64,000 nt of DNA, taken from assembly GCF_001027285.1 (NCBI RefSeq), contig NZ_CP011509.1, positions 546,501 through 610,500 of the forward strand. The letters are read 5' to 3'. A program made the position numbers and the translations under genes. This document shows, in pieces, positions 55,101 to 63,816 of this stretch; within the stretch, counting starts at the first letter, position 1; each line of letters opens with the position of its first letter. The DNA comes from Archangium gephyra. GTDB taxonomy: Bacteria; Myxococcota; Myxococcia; Myxococcales; Myxococcaceae. The notes under the pieces were generated by a model. That model saw nothing but the letters and a program-made list of their open reading frames with translations, did not search any database and was not told the origin of the DNA.

Positions 55101-58014
55101 CCTGATCTCCTTTGAATACGCCAAGTTGTCCCAGGCGCCTTGGATGGGTGACACGGTCCCCACCGTGGTGGGACAGCCGAGGCGCAGGGACATAACGGGA
55201 GCTGGCAACGTGCTCGACACGCGCGTACATCTCCCGGATCCACGGTTCGTTGCTCACTTCCTCTCCAGTGAGAGCGGCTTCGAACGCGCGGCCGCCTACC
55301 TGCTGGTCCAGCGCTATCTTTCCGACCTCGTACCGGAGCTGGGCCACTCCATCGCGCGCGAGCGGTCCCTCATGCGGAGGAGTCCTGAGGGATGGTGGTT
55401 CGCGGTGAATCGTCTCCTCTCATGTCTGCTGTACCAGCATGACGAACTCGTCAGTCTGGGCAGCTGGCCCGAGATGCGGAGGGCGCTGGTTCAATTCCTC
55501 AATCAGCTGAGGCGCAGCCCTATTCCAAGAGAAGAGGCCGCACTGAGGCAATTGGTGGAGCGCCTCTCGGAAAGGACGTTCGCGGCGCCGGTGGAGCCAC
55601 GGGTGGAGCGCCCGGAGGAAGCCACCCCGTGGCAGTGGAGTGGAAAGTGGATTGCCGTCGCGGGGACTGACTCGGGTCAGCTTCCCGAGCAGATCGAGCA
55701 GGTGTGCCGCATGCTCGGAGAAGGATTGGCACGCGATGGTCATGGCTTGATTGGAGGCGGCTGGCCGGGCGTCGATGCCGTTGTCGCGCGGGCCTATGTC
55801 GCCACGCTGCGGAACCAGGGGGTGAACCCCAAGGACTCCTTCCTGCAGATCCTCGAGGAGGAAAGGTCGCCCGAGGTACAGGAAGGGACCCTCGAGACCG
55901 TGCGTCCGGAGGACTCCTTCGCCGCGGAAGTGAGCAGGGCGGATGCCCTGGTCCTGATTGGGGGACTCGGAGGCACGGCCGCGATGTTCGAAGCAGCGCG
56001 GGCCCTGGGGAAGCCTGTCCTCCCCCTGCGTGCCACAGGCGGGGACGCGGAAGTCGTCCACGAGTACATCCTCGGAGATACCTCCTATCTGCTCCAGGCG
56101 GGCCTCTCGCGGCGCATCATGCGGAAGTTGGAGGGGCCGATCTCCACGGAAGAGGAACTCCGCCACACCATCGATGACGTGCTGGAGTTCGTTGGAGGGA
56201 TCCCCTCTGTTCCCACGGCCTACGCTCGTGCTCTCCTGGCGTTCCTGGGCTTGAAGCAGTTGAACCTCTTCGAGCAGCGCGAGCTGGCCAGTCGTCCACT
56301 GTGGAAGGCGTTCCTTGGGCAACTTGCCCGGCAGGCGGAGGTGGAACTCCCGAAAACCTCGCATGCGATTCCGGGATTCGTGAGCAGCTTGGTGTTCGAA
56401 GACCCATCCGATACTCCAGCGCAGGATCTGGTTCTTGTGAATCAGATCAGCAAGGACAGAGTCCGCGCACCGCTCTCCCGGATGAGCGAAAGGCTCATCG
56501 CGGATTTCGAGCGGGTGACGGATCTCGAAGACCATGACTCATGGGGCAAGCCCATCCAGATGGCGCTCGCTCCACTCGTGGCTCGAAGCCAGCCGGGTCT
56601 GGAGGCCATCGGCCGGGTCATCAAGCGGACCTTCGATGGAATAGTGTCACCATTCATCGACGACCTGCGCACGGAAGCTCAGCGGCACTTCTCCTCGGAG
56701 GAGCAGTACCAGGACTGGGTGATGAAATGCCTCAGGGTCTCCCCGCAGGAGTACGAGTTCCGGCAGACCTTCTATCGGCTCTCCTTGGCTTTGAATGTGC
56801 ATCTGGGTGTTGCGCACGTTCGGATCCAAGAGGCCATGGGCAGTTTGCGTGAGGCGCTCCCGGCCAACGAGCTCGCGCGAGAGCCGGCCTTCATCTGGTT
56901 CTTCTTGAGGGAGGAGCGGCCGGTTGCAGAGAGAGCGTTGGCATATTTGCTGATCGAGGAGTTCCGTTTCACCTCGTTCCTGCCCGGTTTGCTTCGCGCC
57001 CTGCCACGAGAGCACCACAGGCTGAATGAGCCGCACTCTGCTGTCGTGGTGTGGCAGCTGATCTCCTGCCTGCGCTCATTCCGGGGTGACCCGCAGCTGG
57101 AGGCGCAATGGCCGCAAGTCTTGAGTGAGTTGGCTGCTCTGCGTAGGACGCTCGAGGCTCAACCCAGGCTGGATCCAACTGGGGAACTCCGTGCGTTGGT
57201 GGACTCCCTCGTGAGCGAGGAGCCGCCACGTGAGGAGGTGGTGCAGAAGGCCGAGCTCATCTCCCCGGACGAGGAGTCGGGAGAACTGAATGAGAAACTC
57301 GCGGCCCATCAGTCCGAGCTTCCCATTGCCCAGCACGCCGCTGATCTCGACCCTGGGAACACGTTGAAACAGCGTCGGGTCTACCTCATCCACTACAGCA
57401 TTGGCGTCGTACTTCGGAAGAAGGGGGATCTCGATGGAGCGTTGACCGCCTACCGGTCATGCCTCGCTATTGCTCAGAGGATGGTCGAGCGCGAGCCGGA
57501 CAATGGGCTGTTCCTGCGCGACCTCTACCTCAGCCATTCCAGTGTTGGGGACATGCTTCGGGATAAGAGAGACCTCGATGGGGCATTGGCCACCTACGAA
57601 TCAGGCCTCGCCGTTGCCCAGCGGATGGTGGAGCGTGAGCCGGACAATGGGCTGTTCCTGCGCGGTCTCTACCTCAGCCATTTCAGTATTGGGGACGTGC
57701 TTCGGAAGAAGGGGGACAACAATATGGCATTGGCCGCCTACGAATCAGGCCTTGCCGTTGCCCAACGGATGGTCGAGCGTGGACCGAACGACACCACGCT
57801 GCAGCGCAGCCTTTTTCTCAGTCATTACAGCATCGGCTTCGTGCTGAACTCCTTGGGAGACCTCCAGGGTGCACTCGTGGCTCTCGAATCCGCTGTTGCC
57901 GTCGCCCAGCGGTTGGTTGAGCGCGAGCCGAACAACGACACGCTGCAACACGACCTCTCGGTTGGTCGTCAGAGCGTTGATAGGGTGCTTCGCGCCCTGA
58001 GGCGATCACCTTGA
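52135..58014 (+). CDS. giant vWA protein (SAV_2336-like) with two SLOG modules and TPRs
   Basis: 1959 residues from ATG 52135. N-terminal helical segment SRLIDTLRAAGLEPDARELE, then a vWA-like domain (LELDLVIDTGRSMTIWRQTL; Asp171, Ser175, a D-x-G-x-S variant of the metal-binding motif; LILVVSDCVSPAWH). SLOG module 1 at ~575-1150 (GKRVLVVGSRKPSRSEQFRR, SEGWPGVDQEVGAAYVE) and module 2 at ~1163-1725 (GKWIAVAGTDSGQLPEQIEQ, GGGWPGVDAVVARAYVA). Helical motifs EEFEDWLSVHLG and EQYQDWVMKCLR keep the same 588-589-residue offset. Four 48-residue TPRs fill 1749-1940. SLOG domains bind nucleotide-derived signals in conflict systems. The base composition of the middle is lower in G/C. Confidence 0.85.
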   Translation: MISRLIDTLRAAGLEPDARELEEILWLAPFLTPEPAHDEAERSSDGSEDASEPSRPLEDEQPRARRPETPAVQPPVRPSPPEAEVGMPRREPGVPTRHGGSMVFRSPGAPALPNPLQLGRALRPLRRRRDSHWLRELDEVATAERIAREGLWSPVFRRGRSRWLELDLVIDTGRSMTIWRQTLHELRTLLRYVGIFRDVRAWSLTTEDPKGRVRLYRGTAGAAHGKSERNPRELMGTPGERRLILVVSDCVSPAWHAGGVGELLRLWGQGGPVAILQMLPQRVWVRTALRHHSSVWMHGREPGEANTRLVFGSWPGAVVPGQRGAVPVPAITLERESFLNWARVVAGRAGAWTPGVLLREGGSARKALERAPEGVEPLEQVQRFEAMASPLAQRLVQLLAAVPISLPVMRLVWQTRLPEASQVHLAEVFLSRLLEEVGPPGGTADPELLQYDFRPGVREVLLASVPPTESLDTLQSVSKYVEERLGQTLDFQAMLADPTAFGGEQLDESLKPFARVAAAVLRQLGGEYASLATRLEGMPPGQQGRATRARAEVRAEEPPTRTERTETPPEERPTAPRWQPSGKRVLVVGSRKPSRSEQFRRLCALLGQTLARKGHALVSEGWPGVDQEVGAAYVETLRDLGVDPEWHVTQVVNKGRMSALDVGKIVRTKARWRGSAVSLEHADLVVMLKGREEVFQVVEVARILSKPVLPLPGTGGDAARAYESVMGAPSFRWWSGLSRISLLRLNVPVSTVEESVHAVEALSSLIDRLHSGAQLAPYASAMLQLVQNFEFGVPLKTRPVRNPRWRGFIEELTRAAGGIRPPLAQLSLKMGDGERASATLGDPRPAIDALRATLPAMTERLLEDFERIGALEEHARFGCRVQSELVPLVLEFAGQEGLEVVGAVLSQKSVPQESPFFGSLVGAVRERLDSPEEFEDWLSVHLGLSSAEFEFRKKFLELASRLRDTYDTVRGLSPDDVDAALLEIVRESGLISFEYAKLSQAPWMGDTVPTVVGQPRRRDITGAGNVLDTRVHLPDPRFVAHFLSSESGFERAAAYLLVQRYLSDLVPELGHSIARERSLMRRSPEGWWFAVNRLLSCLLYQHDELVSLGSWPEMRRALVQFLNQLRRSPIPREEAALRQLVERLSERTFAAPVEPRVERPEEATPWQWSGKWIAVAGTDSGQLPEQIEQVCRMLGEGLARDGHGLIGGGWPGVDAVVARAYVATLRNQGVNPKDSFLQILEEERSPEVQEGTLETVRPEDSFAAEVSRADALVLIGGLGGTAAMFEAARALGKPVLPLRATGGDAEVVHEYILGDTSYLLQAGLSRRIMRKLEGPISTEEELRHTIDDVLEFVGGIPSVPTAYARALLAFLGLKQLNLFEQRELASRPLWKAFLGQLARQAEVELPKTSHAIPGFVSSLVFEDPSDTPAQDLVLVNQISKDRVRAPLSRMSERLIADFERVTDLEDHDSWGKPIQMALAPLVARSQPGLEAIGRVIKRTFDGIVSPFIDDLRTEAQRHFSSEEQYQDWVMKCLRVSPQEYEFRQTFYRLSLALNVHLGVAHVRIQEAMGSLREALPANELAREPAFIWFFLREERPVAERALAYLLIEEFRFTSFLPGLLRALPREHHRLNEPHSAVVVWQLISCLRSFRGDPQLEAQWPQVLSELAALRRTLEAQPRLDPTGELRALVDSLVSEEPPREEVVQKAELISPDEESGELNEKLAAHQSELPIAQHAADLDPGNTLKQRRVYLIHYSIGVVLRKKGDLDGALTAYRSCLAIAQRMVEREPDNGLFLRDLYLSHSSVGDMLRDKRDLDGALATYESGLAVAQRMVEREPDNGLFLRGLYLSHFSIGDVLRKKGDNNMALAAYESGLAVAQRMVERGPNDTTLQRSLFLSHYSIGFVLNSLGDLQGALVALESAVAVAQRLVEREPNNDTLQHDLSVGRQSVDRVLRALRRSP
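57379..57954 (+). repeat. four 144-bp TPR-coding repeats
   Basis: Units 57379-57522, 57523-57666, 57667-57810 and 57811-57954, in frame, 48 residues each, with the pattern LYLSHxSxGxxLRxxGDLxG and the A-x-x-Y/L-x-S-x-x-A core. Units 2 and 3 are almost identical over their second halves, indicating recent amplification. Confidence 0.85.
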
Positions 58015-58042
58015 GCGACCCCCCCTGCTCCGAAAGGTGCAC

Positions 58043-59089
58043 ATGGAACTAACGGGAAACCAGCAGGAGAAACTGTCCCAGGCGCTGCTCAGTGCGTTTC
58101 CCCGGGTGGAGCACCTCCGGCGCATGGTTCAGTTCAAGCTGAACCGCAATCTGGACACGTTCACAGACGGGCCCTTGAGGGATCGTGTCTTCCTGCTCAT
58201 CGAGGAGAGCGAGCGCGAGGGATGGACCCAGGAGTTGATCAGGGGCGCGGTCCAGGAGAACCCCGGCAACCCCCACCTCAAGGCGTTCTTCCAGGAGTAC
58301 TCCACCTCCGTCCAGCGCGAGGCTCCAGGGCCGGAGCTCGAGAAGCTCATCGTCGACACCAGCTCCTTCCTCGATCCCGTCCGTTGGCGGGAACGGCTCG
58401 AAGCCATCGAGCGGCAGGTCTGCCAGCTCGAGATCGGTGCGGACAGGGGAACGGGCTTCCTCGTCGCTCCCGATGTCGTCCTCACCAACCACCACGTGGT
58501 GCGCAAGGCCATCGAGGGCAAGGTCTCTCCCGACCAGATGGGACTGCGTTTCGATTACAAGCGTCTGGAGGATGGTTCCGAGCTGCCGGGCACGATGCAT
58601 GAGCTGGCCCAGGACTGGTTGCTCGCCTCCAGCCCATCGAGCCCGGTCGATCTGCTGGACCCCAAACCGCGAGAGGCGACGACGTCGGAGCTGGACTACG
58701 CCCTGTTGCGCGTGAAGGGGCAGCCGGGGAACGAGCGGCTCGATGGGAACAAGACCCGTGGCTGGGTCGAGGTTCCCACCGCCGGGTATGACTTCAAGCC
58801 CGGGTCTCCTATCATCATCGTCCAGCACCCTCGGGGCGACCGGCTGCGGCTGGCCATCGAAACCAACGGTATCCTCGCGGTGAACTCGGCGCGTACCCGG
58901 GTGACGTACAGGACCAATACCCTGGAGGGCTCTTCCGGCTCCCCCTGCTTCAGTCAGGATTGGACGCTGGTGGCGCTCCACCACAGTGGAGGCCCTGGTA
59001 CCCTGGCGAAGTACAACGAGGGTATCCCCATCTCCACCCTTCGCGCGTACCTGCCGGACCCAGTGCGCAAGCAACTCGGGTGGACTTGA
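58043..59089 (+). CDS. EAD1-trypsin effector of the conflict system
   Basis: 348 residues from ATG 58043 (GTG 58037 possible), 28 bases after the giant gene. Residues 1-85 are an EAD1 domain (LTGNQQEKLSQALLSAF, GPLRDRVFLLIEESEREGW) resembling that of the VMAP protein. The rest is a trypsin-like serine protease: His151 (LTNHHVV), Asp218 (SELDYALLRV), Ser298 (EGSSGSPCFS), a complete triad. No signal peptide, so it acts in the cytoplasm. EAD-peptidases are effectors proposed to be recruited by VMAP through EAD-EAD contact and activated on signal. Target proteins unknown. Confidence 0.88.
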   Translation: MELTGNQQEKLSQALLSAFPRVEHLRRMVQFKLNRNLDTFTDGPLRDRVFLLIEESEREGWTQELIRGAVQENPGNPHLKAFFQEYSTSVQREAPGPELEKLIVDTSSFLDPVRWRERLEAIERQVCQLEIGADRGTGFLVAPDVVLTNHHVVRKAIEGKVSPDQMGLRFDYKRLEDGSELPGTMHELAQDWLLASSPSSPVDLLDPKPREATTSELDYALLRVKGQPGNERLDGNKTRGWVEVPTAGYDFKPGSPIIIVQHPRGDRLRLAIETNGILAVNSARTRVTYRTNTLEGSSGSPCFSQDWTLVALHHSGGPGTLAKYNEGIPISTLRAYLPDPVRKQLGWT

Positions 59090-59201
59090 ATCGCTCCCGT
59101 GTACCAGCCGACGGGGGGGCCACGCTTGGCGTCTGGCCATGAACGCATCCCGGTGTGTCTTTTGGAGCGCTTCCTGCACGGTCCGGTGAGCGGGTCTACC
59201 C

Positions 59202-61935
59202 ATGCCGGGAATGACATCCCGACATGTGGTCCGCGCCGTTCTCTCCTCCATCCTTGCCCTGCTCATCCTGCCGGGTGCACCTGCCCGGGCCTTCTGTCCC
59301 ACCAATGGGCTCAAGTGTGGCCTCGGCGGAACCGGGGTCACCCACGAGGACATGACGAAGCGGGCGATGACGGAGCTCGGTGCCGAGTTCTTCGGGACCT
59401 CGCACCAGACCCGCGCGATGCGGAGCGCCATCGAGGAGACCGCCCGGGCCAACGCCGAGGTCGATGAGGACCAGACGAATGGCTTCAAGCACTTCGACGG
59501 GGAGAGCTTCGCTCCGGGCAAGCAGCGGCTCGTCACGCTCTTCGACGGTGTGCTCCTCTCTCTTGGCGCCGGGGATGCTGGGGGCGCCCGGCGGCAGCTG
59601 GGCCAGGCCCTCCACACGCTCCAGGACTTCTATTCCCACTCGAACTGGCTCGAGTCGGGCCACGCCGGCGCCCTCCCCAGCCTGTGGCGCTCCAGCGAGC
59701 CGCTCCCGGCTTCCGCCGGAGCCGAGACTCCCACGTGCGAGGATTGCGAGCCCGTCATCCTCTCGGACGGGAGCCTCTTCCTCGACTGTGGCCGCAACCT
59801 CCTCACGCCCCTGCTGACCAGCGGCTACTACGGCGGTGAGAACGAGGTCCCCGCCACGGCCTCCAAGTGCCGTCACGGTGGGCCCTTCGACACCGGGCCC
59901 GGACCCTCCGGTGGCATCAACAAGGACACCCTGTATCAACCCCTGTCACCGCATTTCCGTCTGCACACGGAGGCAGCGGACTCGGCCGTGGAGGCGAGCA
60001 AGCAATTCCTCCGGGACCTCCAGGCGCAGCTCACCCGGAGCGAGCTCGAGCTGCTGTTCGGCGTGGGCCCGACGCTCACCCTGGCCATCGGCCCCACGGG
60101 TGGTCTGGGCAGTGTCCTCACGCTGCTCCAGGCCCAGCTCCTCCAACTCGTCGACTCGCGCATGGGCACGGACCAGGAACCGTTGCGTTACGTCCTGGTT
60201 CCCTTCACGGACGCATCCACCGGCCCCCCTCACCGTCACCCACGATCCGGTCGAGTTCAAACGTCTCCTCGGTACGCTGGTGACGGCGGCGGGGGGCGGC
60301 TGTTCCGGACCGTCCATGGCGGCGGCGCTCCAGGCGCTCGGTGCTTCCGGCAACGGCGGGGACCTCTTCCTCTTCACCCAGGCGGACTCGCGGGACGGCC
60401 ACCTGGCGTCCCAGGCCAGCAGCCTCGCCTGGCACCAGGGAACGCGGATTCATGCCTTCCTGTTCGGCTCGTGCGGAGGCCTCGCGGGCACCTCCACGTA
60501 CCAGCGGCTCACCTCGGAGACGGGTGGACAGGTCTTCCTTCTCCAGCCTCTCGAAGCCGCTCCCATCACCCACCTCATCGATGCCACCGTCCGGGCCAAC
60601 GCCGTGGACCTCCTCTCCGTGGCGGATGAGCACGGGGGGACCCAGGCCGTCTTCCCCGTGCCCATCGACTCCACCGTGTCGCGGGTGACCTTCTCCCTGA
60701 GCGGAAGCCCGTCCCTGCGCCTCACCCGGCCCGATGGCTCACCGGTGCTGGGCGTGGAGCCGGGAGTGCAACGCCTCCCGCTCTCGACGGGGGTGCTGGT
60801 AACGGTGCTCGATCCCACGCCTGGCGTGTGGACCGCGACGATCAGCCCGCCCGGTGCGTACTCCTTCCACGTCCTCGGCGAGAGCACGGTGGGCCTCGAC
60901 CGCTTCGAGCTCGTCGAGACCGCCGGACGTCCGGGGCACCAGGGGTATTTCGCGCTGGAGGGCCTTCCGGTGCTCGCCACTCCTTCCACCGCGGTGGCCG
61001 GGCTCTCCGGCGGCATCGCCTCCGTCCGCTTCGAATTGAGAGACACGGCGGGAGCGCTCCTCCAGCCGCTGGAACTGACGCCCTCGTCCGGTGGCCCTCC
61101 GCTGGAGCTCACCGGGCCGGTGGCGCTTCCCTCGCGTCCGTTCACCGTCTACGCCCTCGGCACCCTGCCCGGCGGAGAGCCCTGGCAGCGGGTATCGACC
61201 CGGAGGTTCCAATCCCAGACAGTGTGGCTCCTCGCTCCGCCATCCCAGACGCTCCTTCCTGGCGGGCGGATGTCCTATGTCTTCCACGTCGAGAACTCCG
61301 GAGCATCGGGGACCTTCCGCTTCACCGCGCGGGATGACCGGGGTTTCGTCACCGGTGTCTCTCCCGGGTCCTTCACACTCGGCAGCGGAGAGCGCCGCGC
61401 CCTCACCGTCCAACTGGAGGTGCCGGAGGACGTGGCTCCGGGCACGGCCGACACCCTGACGGCGACGGTGGAGGGCACCACTCCGGAGGGAGTGCGAAAC
61501 TTCGCGGTGGTGACGAGCGTGCCCGGCCCCAAGGTCACGGTGGACTGTGGCGCGGCCCGGCCCGGCGTCGCGGCCTTGTGGCCACCGAATCATGGCTTCG
61601 TCCCGGTGGGGGTGGACGGGGTGGCGAGCTCCGACGGGAGTCCGGTGCGTATCACCATCGAACAGGTGCTCCAGAGCGAGGCCCCGGGCGGGGTTGCATG
61701 CCCGGACGTTCGAGGGCTCGGCGCCTCGACGGTGGAGCTACGCGCCGAGCGAAGTGGCTCGGGCCCCGGCCGTCTCTACCTGCTCCGCTTCACCGCCCAT
61801 ACGGACACCGGGGGCCGCTGCACGGGAAGCGTCCAGGTGTGCGTGCCTCACGGGAAGAATGGCTCCTGTCCCACGGCCCGTGTGGCTTTTGATTCCAGTG
61901 TCTGTCCTGGGACGAGTCCTCTTCCCAGGAAGTGA
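59202..61935 (+). pseudogene. VWA7-like secreted protein, frameshifted in a C6 run
   Basis: The first frame (ATG 59202) encodes a signal peptide (AVLSSILALLILPGAPARAF) and a Het-C/VWA7-type domain (THEDMTKRAMTELGAEFF, HTLQDFYSHSNWLE), then enters a vWA-like region whose metal site is degenerate (LTLAIGPTGGLGSVL; the Asp is replaced). After the C6 run at 60224-60229 the frame shifts: dropping one C continues into the frame open to 61935 (PLTVTHDPVEFKRLL, FLFTQADSRDGHLASQA, then several Ig-like beta domains and a C-terminal FPVPIDSTVSRVTF-type region). Intact length would be about 910 residues. Probably an extracellular adhesin or lytic protein; homopolymer sequencing error is equally possible. 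Confidence 0.78.
60224..60229 (+). other. C6 homopolymer at the VWA7-like frameshift
   Basis: Six C residues; removing one joins the two reading frames (ACC GGC CCC CTC ACC). Positioned inside the vWA-like domain. Confidence 0.75.
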
Positions 61936-62001
61936 GAGGCTCGGGGCAGGGGAGGGGGTCGCTCCGCTCCCGGGTTCGCCCTGTATAGGATACGAGCCGC
62001 G

Positions 62002-63234
62002 ATGAGCAACCCCCGGACCCCCGCACCGCCCACCTCTCCCACTGCCGCGGAGCGCCTCGCGGCGGATGTCGCAGCCGTTGGCCGCATCGACGCCATCAAA
62101 TCGGTGCTGCGGGTGCTCCTGCAGACCACGGGCCTGCGCCTCGCCGTGGTGGCCCGCGTCACGGCCGAGTCCTGGACGTGCTGCGCCGTGCTGGATGAGG
62201 TCGACTTCGGGTTGCGCCCGGGTGACTCGCTGGAAGTCGTCACGACATTTTGAAGCACCGTTCGCGGCGCGGTCGCGCCGCTCCTCATCACCCATGCGAG
62301 CGAGGACCCCCGGTTCTCGCACCATCCGGCGCCGAAGCTCTACGGCATCGAGAGCTACATCGCCGCGCCCTTGAGGCGGCGGGATGGGAGCTTCTTCGGT
62401 GTGCTGTGCGCGCTGGATCCGAAGCCGGCCGCGCTCACCGAGGACAAGCTCGAGCTCTTCCGTGACCTCGCGGACCTGGTGGGCCACCAGTTGGAGCAGG
62501 AGGACGAGCTGGGCCGGCGCGATGCCCAGCTGCTCAGCGCGCGCGAGGCCGCGCAGCTGCGCGAGCAGTTGATCGGCATCGTGAGCCACGATTTGCGCAA
62601 CCCGCTCAACGCCATCACCTTGTCGGCCGCGACGCTGTTGAGGCGCACGGACCTGGATGACCGGGCGCGGCGGGGCATCAGCCGCATCCTGGAGGCCGCG
62701 GACCGGGCCAACCGGCTCATCCGGGATCTGCTCGACTTCACCCAGGCGCGCATGGGGCAGAGGCTACCGGTGAAGCGCCAGACGGTGGAGCTCCACGCCC
62801 TCACCGAGCAGGTGGTGAACGAGGTCCAGCTGGCCGCCGCGGATCGGGAGCTGAAGCTGGAGACGGAGGGAGAAGGGCGGGGCGCATGGGATCCGGACCG
62901 GATCGCCCAGGTGCTCACCAACCTGCTCACCAATGCCTTGCAGTACAGCCCCGCGGGTACGCCCATCCGGGTGAGCACGCGGGGCGAGGACAAGGCAGTC
63001 ATCCTCACGGTGAGCAACGAGGGGCCGCCCATTCCGGTGGAGCTGCTGCCCACCCTCTTCGAGCCGATGACACGTGGCACGGCGGAGGGAAGTGAGCGCC
63101 GCAGCATCGGCCTGGGGCTCTTCATCGTGGACCAGATCATCCGGGCGCACGGGGGCAGCATCGAGGTGAGCTCCACGGTGGAGGCGGGCACGTCCTTCCG
63201 GGTCCTGCTTCCCCGCGACATACTCCCGGCATGA
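62002..63234 (+). pseudogene. GAF histidine kinase with in-frame UGA at codon 84
   Basis: The frame is continuous from ATG 62002 to 63234 except for TGA at 62251-62253. Before it: RIDAIKSVLRVLLQTTGLRL and LRPGDSLEVVTTF (GAF domain). After it, in the same frame: STVRGAVAPLLITHASEDPR, LYGIESYIAAPLRRRDGSFF. The related GAF kinases I recall have Cys at this position (TTFC/TTLC), so UGA replaces a Cys codon. Downstream are HisKA (LIGIVSHDLRNPLNAI) and HATPase (VLTNLLTNALQYSPAG, RSIGLGLFIVDQIIRAHGG). A 7-bp hairpin with a GGTC loop lies ten bases after the UGA. Either a nonsense mutation or a recoded codon; a downstream start at 62371 would still give a GAF-less kinase. Confidence 0.75.
62264..62281 (+). 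promoter_or_regulatory. hairpin just after the UGA codon (SECIS-like geometry)
   Basis: GCGGCGC-GGTC-GCGCCGC folds as a perfect 7-bp stem with a GGUC loop, starting ten bases after the UGA; 17 bases separate UGA from the loop. Bacterial SECIS elements have a stem-loop with a G-U-containing loop at about this distance, but the bulged U of the E. coli example is not seen. Confidence 0.3.
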
Positions 63235-63797
63235 GCGTGGAAGGTTGGGTGCGTTGGTGCCGGGGCCGCACGGCGTGGGTCTGGACGGTCGCCGCCGTCG
63301 TCCCCACCCTCCTGTGCGTGTGGCTGGACAGGTCCGGGAGTGATTTCTACATCGGCTACGGGGACGGCATCGCCCTGCCGGCCAACTTGCCCTTCCCGCT
63401 GCACACCCATGCGCAGCGGGCCGCCTATGCCAGGCTCCTCCCGGTGCTGGAAGTCGTGACGCCTTCGCTGGTGGGCGTGTCTCTCGTGCTGCTCGTGGGC
63501 GTGCTCTGGTCGCGGGCGATAGCAGCGGCGCGTCTGGCCTTCCTGCCCACGCTCGTGGCGTTCTTCGCCGCGATGAGCCTGCTGTCGAAGGCGGTCATCA
63601 GCTCGCTCTGGATGGCGATCCTGCCCGACGCGCCTGTCTGGCTCACCGACGTCCATCTGGAGATGGAACCCTGGTGGCGCGGTGCCTATGTCAGCGGGCT
63701 CTGTCTGATGGCCCTCGGTGTCGTGGCCCTCCTCCTGCGCGCCTTCCGGGTCCACGTGCTACGGACCGCGGCTCCCCTCTCGGGTCAGACGGAGTAG
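63231..63797 (+). CDS. integral membrane protein, about four TM helices
   Basis: 188 residues from ATG 63231, overlapping the kinase stop (ATGA). Hydrophobic helices: WVWTVAAVVPTLLCVWLD, LVGVSLVLLVGVLWSRAIAA, FLPTLVAFFAAMSLLSKAVI and GLCLMALGVVALLLRAF. No family recognised. Coupling to the histidine kinase suggests a membrane partner or signal component. Confidence 0.75.
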   Translation: MSVEGWVRWCRGRTAWVWTVAAVVPTLLCVWLDRSGSDFYIGYGDGIALPANLPFPLHTHAQRAAYARLLPVLEVVTPSLVGVSLVLLVGVLWSRAIAAARLAFLPTLVAFFAAMSLLSKAVISSLWMAILPDAPVWLTDVHLEMEPWWRGAYVSGLCLMALGVVALLLRAFRVHVLRTAAPLSGQTE

Positions 63798-63816
63798 GCG
63801 GAACGTCCGGCGCCCG

